From Taeniopygia guttata (taxonomy: Eukaryota > Chordata > Aves > Passeriformes > Estrildidae), in NCBI RefSeq assembly GCF_048771995.1, contig NC_133027.1:12520001-12584000 (forward strand): DNA of 64,000 nucleotides, given 5' to 3'. Within the stretch, counting starts at the first letter, position 1; every line of letters starts with the position of its first letter. The notes under the pieces were generated by a model that searched no databases, had not been told where the DNA came from, and saw nothing but the letters and a program-made list of their open reading frames with translations. Positions 19,194 through 26,774 of this stretch are shown here, one piece after another. The position numbers and the translations under genes were made by a program.

Positions 19194-21914
19194 TTAGGGG
19201 TCTCCTCCTTCCTTGCGGCGTTTTGTGTCTGACGCAACTGCGTTTTCTGTGGGATTCCCCTGAGTATCAGGGGGGTGGTTTTGTGGTGGACTCACTCCCC
19301 GTTCGGCAGTATATGGTCTGACCCATTTCTTAGGAATCCACCCGAGTCCAGAGGGTGTGGATACGCACGCATACCCCCGTCCCCAAGTGATGAGCTGGTG
19401 TGGACCCTGGATCTCTCCAGAGTCTGGATCCCTAATTAACACTGGAGGTCTCTCTTCGGGTCTGAGCTGTTGATGTTGTTTAAAATGACGCAGGACTGGG
19501 GGTTCAGGCCTATCAAAAGAACAATTTAAGAAGTTAATGGTGAAAAGGGCTTTGCAGAGCCTCATCTGCGGAGATAGGACCTGGATATCTCCCCGCTGGC
19601 GAAGGAGGACCTTTTTTAAGGTCTGATGTGTTCTTTCTATCACAGCCTGGCCGGTGGGGGAGTGTGCAATTCCTGTCCGATGGTTCACTCCCCACTCTTG
19701 TAAAAACTCACCAAACGCTCTGGAAATATAGGCTGGGCCATTATCTGTCTTGATGGTTGTGGGGACCCCTAAGGCTGCAAATGCCTGCATAAGATGTTTT
19801 TTGGCATCTGCAGTTTTTTGTCCAGTGTGGGCTGAGGCAAAGACTGCTCCGGAGAAAGTATCTACTGAAACATGTACATGTTGGAACTTCCCGAACTCCT
19901 GTATATGTGTGATGTCAGTTTGCCACACTTCACAACTGCGGAGTCCCCTGGGGTTCACTCCTGAACTCACAGTTGGTAAAGTGGACTCCTGACACTGGGG
20001 GCAAGCAGCCACAATTGCATTGGCTTGGTCACGCCGCAATTGGAATTGGCGGACCAGTCCCGGGGCATTTTGATGAAACAATTGATGGCTTACCTTGGCC
20101 TGTTCGAGGATGTTTGGTTGGCCAGCCAGCTGCAGAGGAGCAGCCAGTGCATCTGCTCTACGATTACCTTCAGCTATAAAACCTGGAAGATCTGTGTGTG
20201 ATCTCACGTGCATTACGAAAAAAGGCTGCTCTCGGTGTGAAACTAGAAAGATTAGTTTTGAGAGCAAACTGAATATCACTGGGTTGGAAACCTCTTTGAG
20301 CACTGCATGTTCTGCCCTGGACACCACACCTGCTACATATGCTGAATCTGTAACTATATTAATTGGTTCTGAAAACTTTTCAAAGGCCCTGACAACAGCG
20401 TCCAGCTCAGCAACCTGTGGGGAGCCCTCCACAACCTTTACATCAGCTTCCCACTGCTGAGTCTGGGGGTCTTTCCATGTGATCACAGATTTGTGGGACC
20501 CTCCCGACGCGTCTGTGAAAACTGTCAGTGCTTTCAGTGGTTCACTGCTCTGGATACTTTTTGGGATCAAATGAAACTCTGTTTCAAACAATCTGTGGCC
20601 TGGATGGTTGATGAGAATTTGTCCAGTGAAACTGTCTAGGGAGAATTGCAAGTTTTCATTGGTCTGAAACAGGTGCTCGAGTATTTCCTTAGAGAGTCTC
20701 CCTGTGGATATTTTGATAGGGAGATGAATGCATGCGAAGTCACACCCTGCCAACACCTGCAATCGAGCCCTGGCCCTCATGATCAGCTGGGCCATCAACT
20801 CTTGTGGCTTGGTGATACTTTTGGACAACTGATGACCAAGGAACACCCACTCTATAATTAAGAGGGGATCCCGATGGTCTGTGTCCCATTGAAAGATCAA
20901 CCCATGGAGGTGTGGCAACTTACCAAGGATGATGAATCCGAAAGGCAAGCCCTCACGACACCTGTGGGCCTGTCTGTCTGCTAGGGTGGACTGAATTTTC
21001 TCCAAAGCAGCCCTGGCCTCCTGGGTCAGGGCCCTCGGGGAGTCTAACTCTTCCCCCCCTTTTAATAAATTGAAGATGGGGGACAACTCTCCCGTGGTGA
21101 GCCCCAGCCAGGGTCTGACCCAATTTAGAGACCCGCAAAGCTGGTGGAGGTCTCGTAATGTTTTTGGATCATCATTTATCATTGGTCTCTGGGGTGTGAT
21201 GGTTCTGTTACCACTTTCAAGGCCCAGATACTTCCAAGGCGGCAGGTGCTGCACCTTTTCCTTTTGCAACTCAAATCCAGCCGCCGAAAAGGCTGAGATA
21301 GTGTCCTCCAATGCCTTTGCAAGTACGTTGTCACTGTTGGCACAAACAAGGACATCATCCATGTAATGATACAAAATGCAATCCTTCCACTTGACACGGA
21401 CTGGGGACAGAACTCTGGCCACATACCACTGGCAGATGGTGGGAGAGCATTTGAGACCCTGAGGAAGGACTGTCCAATGGTAGCGTTTCATGGGAGCCGC
21501 TCTGTTAAGAGAGGGCTCGGAAAAGGCAAAGCATGGTGCATCATCTGGGTGTAGGGGAATTTGGAAGAAGCAGTCTTTGATATCAAGCACTGCCAATTTC
21601 CAATTCTGGGGAAGCATAGATGGGGAAGGCATTCCTGGTTGAAGAGATCCCATGTCCTCAATGACGTTATTAATTTTTCTCAGATCGTGGAGGAGCCTCC
21701 ACTTGTCTTTCCCCGGTTTCTTGATAACAAACACCGGAGAATTCCAAGGGCTCTGGGTTTCTACTATATGTCCTTTTGCCAATTCCTCTTTTACAATTTG
21801 AGAGAGCGCTCTTGTCTTTTCTGTAGTCAGCGGCCACTGGTCTACCCAGACGGGTGTATCTGTGAGCCACTTAAGTTTTTGGGTAGGGCGCTCCTCAGTG
21901 GCCGCACCTAAAAA
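19194..21914 (-). CDS. ERV C pol: reverse transcriptase, RNase H, integrase
   Basis: About 905 residues downstream of the frameshift. The reverse transcriptase has HYMDDVLV (YMDD at 21354-21365). RNase H has TDASG, the AELDAVV glutamate, VTDSAYV and NRRADALA, so all four acidic residues are present. Integrase has an N-terminal HHCC zinc finger (HQLFHQNAPGL...CPQCQ), DDE residues in WQTDITH, KTDNGPAY and AVIERTHQ, and a C-terminal basic/Trp-rich domain (WIPKKWVRPY). No stop or frameshift is seen. The frame is open further upstream to 22133, but that part overlaps pro and is not translated as pol. Confidence 0.93.
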   Translation of the reverse strand, partial: FLGAATEERPTQKLKWLTDTPVWVDQWPLTTEKTRALSQIVKEELAKGHIVETQSPWNSPVFVIKKPGKDKWRLLHDLRKINNVIEDMGSLQPGMPSPSMLPQNWKLAVLDIKDCFFQIPLHPDDAPCFAFSEPSLNRAAPMKRYHWTVLPQGLKCSPTICQWYVARVLSPVRVKWKDCILYHYMDDVLVCANSDNVLAKALEDTISAFSAAGFELQKEKVQHLPPWKYLGLESGNRTITPQRPMINDDPKTLRDLHQLCGSLNWVRPWLGLTTGELSPIFNLLKGGEELDSPRALTQEARAALEKIQSTLADRQAHRCREGLPFGFIILGKLPHLHGLIFQWDTDHRDPLLIIEWVFLGHQLSKSITKPQELMAQLIMRARARLQVLAGCDFACIHLPIKISTGRLSKEILEHLFQTNENLQFSLDSFTGQILINHPGHRLFETEFHLIPKSIQSSEPLKALTVFTDASGGSHKSVITWKDPQTQQWEADVKVVEGSPQVAELDAVVRAFEKFSEPINIVTDSAYVAGVVSRAEHAVLKEVSNPVIFSLLSKLIFLVSHREQPFFVMHVRSHTDLPGFIAEGNRRADALAAPLQLAGQPNILEQAKVSHQLFHQNAPGLVRQFQLRRDQANAIVAACPQCQESTLPTVSSGVNPRGLRSCEVWQTDITHIQEFGKFQHVHVSVDTFSGAVFASAHTGQKTADAKKHLMQAFAALGVPTTIKTDNGPAYISRAFGEFLQEWGVNHRTGIAHSPTGQAVIERTHQTLKKVLLRQRGDIQVLSPQMRLCKALFTINFLNCSFDRPEPPVLRHFKQHQQLRPEERPPVLIRDPDSGEIQGPHQLITWGRGYACVSTPSGLGWIPKKWVRPYTAERGVSPPQNHPPDTQGNPTENAVASDTKRRKEGGDP

Positions 21915-22726
21915 TCCTGGGGGCTTGGTAGTTCTAACTTCGCCCCCCATTGGGACATGGCATCTCTTCCCCAGAGGGTGAATTTTGAATCCAGAACAAA
22001 TGGGCGTAGAGATGCTGATTGCCCATTTGGTCCCTTGATTTGGACCACATTTTTGGACTGTTGTGCTACTTTTGGACCTCCCACACCTATAACTGGGTGG
22101 CCTACATTTTCCAACTCCCATTGCTTTGGCCATTTTTGAGGAGGAATGACTGTCACATCTGCCCCGGTGTCCATCATCCCCTGAAGGAGAACGGAATGGC
22201 CCTCGCTCTGGAGGTCACACCACACAAGGGGTTTCTCCTCTCCCAGCGTCTCGGTGTAAAAGACTGAGAGGGCATGATCATCACACAAAAGATGGGGCAC
22301 TGGAATGGCCTGCGCAATGATCTGTCCCTCCGCCAGGAAAAGAGGAGGGTGGACACAGCGTGCCATGAGATAGAAGGTCCTGGGATCGAGTGTAACGATG
22401 CCAGGAGGGATTTCTATCTCCTTAGGAGTGTACTTTGTGTCCCCAATGACAAGGTACTTGCAGTTTAGTAGATCATTCCGTCTGCGAGTTTCGCAGTCCC
22501 GAATGCGGGGCAGGAGTTCTGCTGTGGCTGTGATGAAATGCCAGTCCTGATTAGAAAAATGAACAGGTTTAGTGAGTCTCAATCGGTAAGGTTCGGTCTT
22601 ATCAGTGGTGTAAGCTTGGCTGCTGACACTAGGTACAATGTGGTGAACAGCAGCTCTGGCCACAACACCTTGGCCCACCCCATTTGTGTCATCACGCGGG
22701 ATAGGACCGCGCTCCCCAATCAGTTT
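21908..22726 (-). CDS. ERV C pro: dUTPase-like remnant plus aspartic protease
   Basis: Entered by -1 frameshift from gag. The N-terminal half has a dUTPase-like trace (PPGIVTLDP and then EGQIIAQAIPVP, like the last dUTPase motif) but no clear catalytic motif. The C-terminal half is the protease: MMDTGADVTVIPP active site, a GVGG flap-like string, and a C-terminal LWGRDAM motif. The stop at 21908 overlaps the pol frame by way of the GGATTTT slippery site. It cleaves the viral polyproteins. Confidence 0.88.
   Translation of the reverse strand, partial: KLIGERGPIPRDDTNGVGQGVVARAAVHHIVPSVSSQAYTTDKTEPYRLRLTKPVHFSNQDWHFITATAELLPRIRDCETRRRNDLLNCKYLVIGDTKYTPKEIEIPPGIVTLDPRTFYLMARCVHPPLFLAEGQIIAQAIPVPHLLCDDHALSVFYTETLGEEKPLVWCDLQSEGHSVLLQGMMDTGADVTVIPPQKWPKQWELENVGHPVIGVGGPKVAQQSKNVVQIKGPNGQSASLRPFVLDSKFTLWGRDAMSQWGAKLELPSPQDF
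21911..21917 (-). promoter_or_regulatory. ERV C pro/pol -1 frameshift site
   Basis: Minus-strand heptamer G GAT TTT directly before the pro TAG, in the pro register, with pol open in -1. It resembles the GGATTTA type used between pro and pol in betaretroviruses. Downstream structure was not tested. Confidence 0.7.
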
Positions 22727-24447
22727 TTTTGCTGATTGGAGACCTCCCCCGCCCCCGTTTTCCCCCTCAGAGGGCACTGGCCTATGAGATGTCCCTCCTG
22801 GTTACAGAAATAGCATCGGCGTTTGGGTGCAGGAGGCTTGGCAGCCCTTGGTGTTTTTGGGGTTACCATTGCCTCTGCAATCACTTTCCCCCGTGGTTTT
22901 GTCACTGAGTCCCTTGTCATTAGTGTAGCTTTTCTCGTGCACTCCTCAATGAGCTGATCGAGTGTGGGTGGAGGCGATGCTGGAAGGGCCAGGATGACTC
23001 GCTGACAGGCTTCATTTGCATTTGTGGTGGCAATTTCGAGTGTGAGCTGATCTTGGAGCTCTGGATTTTGTACCCTTTTCTCGACTGAAGCTCTCACTCG
23101 ATCCACAAAATCCATGAACGGCTCTGCAACAGACTGCTTCAAATCGATATAAGAAATGACAGGTTCTTTAGAAGGCATGTTAAAAAATGCACGTTCTGCC
23201 GCATCCCTGGACAGGTCTAACACTGATCTGGGAATGCCTGCTGCTTGCTTCTCAGCTTGGCTCCAATCACCCTCACCCACTAGATGTTCTAAGGTGATTT
23301 CCTCATCCTCTATATCTGTGGAATGGGTTGAACTCTGCAAAATCTCTGGAAGGAGGTCTCCTGCAAGCCTTTTCCAAGTTCTTTCCCACAATCTAAATTC
23401 AGATTGAGGGAGCAAACAGCTGAAAAGACGTCTCAAATCAGCAGGGACAAAAGTTTTGGAACTCAGAGTAGCTTTTAAAATGCTCTTAAAAAATTCACTC
23501 CTTTCTCCAAATTCACGTTTTGTTTTGCAGAGTTCCCTGATACTGTCGTATGAAAGGGGTTCCCATCTGGGGTTTTGTCCTCTCGCATTATAAACAACTG
23601 GGGCCATGAACAGAGGATCGGTGTCTGTGACCGGTTTCTGTTTCCCGGAGCCGACAGCCCCGGAGCTGGCAGCCCCGGCTCTGCCGTTGCCGAGGGAACC
23701 GGGAGCGAGAGGGGGGGCGGCTTGTGTGGGAGTGGCCGCAGCTGGCGGGGCCGTGTGGAGCAGGGCAGGGGCAGGGGCAGGGGGTGGTGATGACGGAGCT
23801 GCGAGGGGAGGAGCTGAGGGCTGGACCGTGGGCTGAATCGCCGCAAGGGAGGAGGGATTGGGATTGGGGATGGGCAAAGGGAGGGACACGAGGGCTGGGG
23901 GTGTGTTCTGGGCTGGCACGGGGAGCAAGGAATTCTGGGAAGGAGAAGGGAATGTCCCGATGCCGCCTCCATCTTGTGGTGGCTGCACGAGGGGGTTGGG
24001 GGGTGCAAAGCAAGGATTTTGAGCTGCAGGAGCGGAATCAGGAGATGGAGAAGGGTCAGGAACTGAATCTACATCTGCGCGGTTAGTTTTTTCAAAGCTG
24101 GGGATGCGGGGGGTTACAGGGGACGCGGTGTGACCCTTTTCTCTTCCCCGGGCGTCCCGAGTGTCTGCACTCTCTTTCACAAAGTCATAAACGAACAAAA
24201 AGATTCTCATAAAACCTTCTTTCACTGAGGGATCTCCTGCCTTTGTCCTTTCACTCAACACTGCACCCACACGCTTCCAAAACTGTCTTTCTTTCACATC
24301 TTGCTCTGTTACCTCTGAAAAACTTACTGTTACCCATCTGACAAACTCTTTCACCAGACTCTCAGGAAGTTTTGCACCTGCTCTCTGCAGGGGTTCTTGA
24401 ACTTGCTTATAAATCTCTTTCTGCTGTGTAGTCAGCGTAACACCCAT
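22720..24447 (-). CDS. ERV C gag polyprotein
   Basis: An intact 575-residue Gag starting at the ATG at 24447 (MGVTLTTQQK), chosen because glycine 2 fits myristoylation; an upstream in-frame start codon adds four residues. Order: matrix-like helices, a proline-rich linker carrying a PSAP late-domain motif, a capsid region, a major homology region (DLKQSVAEPFMDFVDRV), and one CCHC knuckle (CYFCNQEGHLIGQC). It ends at TGA right after the A AAA AAC slippery site (22723-22729), which leads to pro. It drives particle assembly in a functional virus. Confidence 0.92.
   Translation of the reverse strand: MGVTLTTQQKEIYKQVQEPLQRAGAKLPESLVKEFVRWVTVSFSEVTEQDVKERQFWKRVGAVLSERTKAGDPSVKEGFMRIFLFVYDFVKESADTRDARGREKGHTASPVTPRIPSFEKTNRADVDSVPDPSPSPDSAPAAQNPCFAPPNPLVQPPQDGGGIGTFPSPSQNSLLPVPAQNTPPALVSLPLPIPNPNPSSLAAIQPTVQPSAPPLAAPSSPPPAPAPALLHTAPPAAATPTQAAPPLAPGSLGNGRAGAASSGAVGSGKQKPVTDTDPLFMAPVVYNARGQNPRWEPLSYDSIRELCKTKREFGERSEFFKSILKATLSSKTFVPADLRRLFSCLLPQSEFRLWERTWKRLAGDLLPEILQSSTHSTDIEDEEITLEHLVGEGDWSQAEKQAAGIPRSVLDLSRDAAERAFFNMPSKEPVISYIDLKQSVAEPFMDFVDRVRASVEKRVQNPELQDQLTLEIATTNANEACQRVILALPASPPPTLDQLIEECTRKATLMTRDSVTKPRGKVIAEAMVTPKTPRAAKPPAPKRRCYFCNQEGHLIGQCPLRGKTGAGEVSNQQKN
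22723..22729 (-). promoter_or_regulatory. ERV C gag/pro -1 frameshift site
   Basis: Minus-strand heptamer A AAA AAC in the gag register immediately upstream of the gag TGA. The pro frame lies at -1. Confidence 0.85.
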
Positions 24448-24964
24448 CGCTGGCTGCACAGCAAAGTCTCACCCAGCTGCTACAGCAAAAACCCCAAAGT
24501 TCTAAAGACCTGGCGGAGCTCCCGACACGCCTGCGCGCTGGCGTGTCCCCCCTTGGGCACACGGGAGCCTGACTCCAGTCTCCTGGCTGGACCCTCCCCG
24601 CCAGAACCGAGACTTACCAACCGCCGTTCTTCAGAAAACACACTGCAGCAACGGTTCCCGACCCCGCAGACAGTCTTCCGGGTGTTTGGAAGGTCCCGTC
24701 CGCATCCACGGACACAGCGCCGGACAGAAATCGGTGCCTGTCCCCGCGGCGGCAGTCCTGCCGGGCTTGTGTGGAAGGGCGAGTGCCCCACCACCAGCGC
24801 GGTCCGAGAGCTTCTCCCCGCGGAGCTGACAGCCTGCGTGGCGGTTTTTTCGCACCGCTCGCCGCTCTGTCGCTCGCGGCGACACCGATCGCAGTGTCCA
24901 GAAAAGCTCCCAACCGGTGCACTGCCCGCGGCGGCCGTGGCGTGTTCGCTCGAACCGGTGCAAT

Positions 24965-24983
24965 GCCCCACGTTGGTGCGCCA
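24965..24983 (-). promoter_or_regulatory. ERV C primer-binding site, lysine tRNA type with one extra base
   Basis: On the minus strand two bases after the LTR: TGGCGCACCAACGTGGGGC. It matches the lysine-1,2 consensus TGGCGCCCAACGTGGGGC apart from one inserted A after TGGCGC. Confidence 0.75.
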
Positions 24984-24985
24984 CT

Positions 24986-25552
24986 TGCGGCTTTCGGGGG
25001 TCACTTGCGGCTTTCACCCGTCCCTCCCCGGCCCCCCGGGACCCCTCCGGCTAGCTGTCCCCTCAGGGGACCGGGGTTTGCCGCGGTCCCGCTGCACTGG
25101 GCTTACCAGACAGCGGCTGGGTTAGCACGGTTCGAGCGGCTGCGGCACCTCAGTCGCCGCAAGGAGTCGAGATAAAGAGACAAAGAGAGGTCAGTTGTAT
25201 GCAGTCCAGAAAGATTGTATTGCCTGAACAGTTGCAGGGACAAAAGACGCTGGGCTACTGCCCAGATACAGTTTTATACAGCAAAATTAAGAGATAAGGT
25301 CTAAACAATAGAGACAGTGTTCAGCATGGGCTCATCAGAACCACCCCAGGGGTCAGGTCCAATGGGAACTGCTCAGGGGTGGGGAGAAGGGGGTTTACAT
25401 AAAGATGCTGAAGCGAAACTTTCCCGAAACAATGGGGCATACATAAATGTATCTTTCCCTCATACCTAAATGTATCTTTTCCTCAGCTTCCAACTCCCCA
25501 AGGCCTTTCTAAATCCCTTCCTCCACGATACCATGCTAGCGTGATAGCAACA
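24986..25552 (-). mobile_element. ERV C 5' LTR
   Basis: Same length and ends as the 17145-17711 copy, with two visible substitutions. A TATA box lies at the equivalent place (near 25270). No canonical AATAAA is obvious on the minus strand; an AATACA variant is present. Confidence 0.95.
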
Positions 25553-25558
25553 GTAGCA

Positions 25559-25725
25559 AAGACCCCTAAGACTATTTAAACCCATGAGATGAGATAATAA
25601 AGGCTTTCGATCGTCCGCCACATTGGTGCAAGCGTCTTTGTCGATAGCCCGAGCGGTCTGGAGAGGCCAGACCGCCGTGCTGCCTCTTAGAACCAGGTCG
25701 CCCGTTGTCTTTTACAAAGGCAACA
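25559..25725 (+). mobile_element. ERV B 3' LTR, right part
   Basis: Resumes exactly where 17144 left off relative to the 5' LTR and ends AAAGGCAACA at 25725. The preceding GTAGCA (25553-25558) is the second copy of the ERV C target duplication. Confidence 0.93.
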
Positions 25726-25923
25726 GGGGCTCCATGTTGGAGGAGGTGGTGTGGGGCTGTTCCTCCGGATGCTGGAGGCCATGCAATATTGCAGCAGCTG
25801 TGGGGTCCTGCACCAGGATATCCAAGCAGAGACCATCCTCCTCGACCTGGCCACCGGACAGGCAAAACTGATGGACTTTGTCTGTGGCACCGACCTGCAA
25901 GACACAGTCTGCCCACACTTAGC
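25726..25923 (+). pseudogene. PIM1-like exon, 3' half after ERV B
   Basis: Resumes after the ERV with the catalytic-loop and activation-segment region. The frame changes near 25750. The catalytic triplets are altered (HQDIQ, DFV). The donor ...TTAGCTG|GTGAGC is preserved at 25923/25924. Confidence 0.8.
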
Positions 25924-26256
25924 TGGTGAGCCCACCCAGGGCTATGGTCCCGGCTGGTCCCAGCATCTCATGGCGCAGCCTGGCTATGGCTCTGGGGATT
26001 CCCCCGTTTGCTGCCAGTCAGGGGCACACCTATGAGCCACAGAGATCTGCCTGTATAAGACAGAAGGAAAGATCAGAAGAACCATTCCTCCTTCTCTCAC
26101 TGCTAAACCAGTTCTTCTCTTCCTCATAAAGACAAAATGCAGATTTTCTGCGCATCAGTGGCAGCTTATCACACCTGCAGAGCTGAGAGGCTTTTTCCTC
26201 TGCTGCTGTGCTACAGGCAGGTTTAGCAGCATTACCTAACATGGATATTCACAGAG

Positions 26257-26774
26257 GGACCATGTAAAGACGTTAGAGGGCTCCAGGACGGTTTGGGTGG
26301 ATACAGAGGAGAGATCTCTGTTGATTGCTCTTGGAAGATAAGGTTTATTCGGGATGGAGAGAGGTCCTGCCTCGAGCTGCTAGACACAGCACGTGGCTGG
26401 GCCTGAGGTGATGGGGGAGGGGAGAGACAAGGGGAAGAGCAGGGACTCCAAGAGGGGGGATCCAGGAGGAGGGAGGAAGTTCCAAGAGGGCGTCTGGCCC
26501 CTCGGAGACCCCTTATCAGGGGGGCTTCAAGGTGGGCTGGAACAAGACTTGGGCCAATGGGGTTACAGGCACTTAATGCTTCAGGGGAGGGTTACAGGTG
26601 TGGGATGAACCATACATTCCTGGGGGGTGAGATGGAACAGTCCATTTGGCTTTTGGACCCCTCTGTAGGTAAGGTTGTTGTCCGGCCAGTAGGGGGCATG
26701 ATATTCATCCTGGCTGTGCTGTTGTGGTTCTTCTGCTAGACAATCATATTTATCTATCCTTCCCAACAGGACCA
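26257..26774 (-). mobile_element. Solo LTR with 6-bp target duplication
   Basis: An LTR of about 506 bp at 26263-26768, minus orientation (TGTTGGGAAGG ... GTCTTTACA). An AATAAA poly(A) signal lies on the minus strand near 26338-26343. GGACCA occurs at 26257-26262 and again at 26769-26774, a perfect 6-bp target duplication. It differs in sequence from the LTRs of ERVs A to D. Confidence 0.88.

Larger units (their letters stand above)
17145..25552 (-). mobile_element. ERV C: complete, recent class II provirus nested in the ERV B LTR
   Basis: An 8408-bp minus-strand provirus with identical-length 567-bp LTRs, flanked by GTAGCA at 17139-17144 and 25553-25558 (perfect 6-bp target duplication). 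In element order: 5' LTR, lysine-type primer-binding site, gag, pro, pol, env, polypurine tract, 3' LTR. The four reading frames are open. I count two differences between the LTRs (near 17175/25016 and 17632/25473). It resembles betaretroviruses in gag-pro-pol layout (three registers with two -1 sites), while the env transmembrane part resembles the alpharetrovirus type. Whether it is expressed or polymorphic cannot be read from sequence. Confidence 0.95.
14145..25725 (+). mobile_element. ERV B: internally deleted alpharetrovirus-like provirus in the PIM1-like gene
   Basis: Plus-strand element with a 346-bp 5' LTR (14145-14490), a primer-binding site, a gag-like 5' part, degenerate nucleocapsid and protease remnants, a short env-leader remnant, a polypurine tract, and a 3' LTR (16967-17144 plus 25559-25725) split by ERV C. 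Its own internal region is only about 2.5 kb: reverse transcriptase, RNase H, integrase and most of env are absent. GGGGC flanks the element at 14140-14144 and 25726-25730, a probable 5-bp target duplication. By eye its LTRs differ at about eight bases and one indel. Confidence 0.88.
13239..26062 (+). pseudogene. PIM1-like serine/threonine kinase pseudogene split by nested ERVs
   Basis: Plus-strand pieces with kinase homology: a GC-rich first exon from the ATG at 13239; a second after the acceptor at 13521 (KAQEP, then LQERF in another frame, with a degenerate VYSG glycine-loop remnant); a third at 13981-14144 (LLEIELLDKVSTGFHGVVQL... NLFDFLLP) resuming at 25726-25923 (MLEAMQYCSSCGVLHQDIQAE ... 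LMDFVCGTDLQDTVCPH); and a truncated fourth near 26014-26062 (GHTYEP). PIM kinases phosphorylate Ser/Thr targets and are expanded in songbirds. Here HRD reads HQD, DIK reads DIQ and DFG reads DFV, frameshifts occur in exons 2 and 3, and 11.6 kb of retroviral DNA splits the third exon, so it cannot make an active kinase. Confidence 0.82.

Noticed and set aside
21918..22133. An upstream extension of the ERV C pol frame
   Set aside because: It overlaps pro in another register. Pol is reached by frameshift at 21911-21917, so this stretch is not translated as pol.
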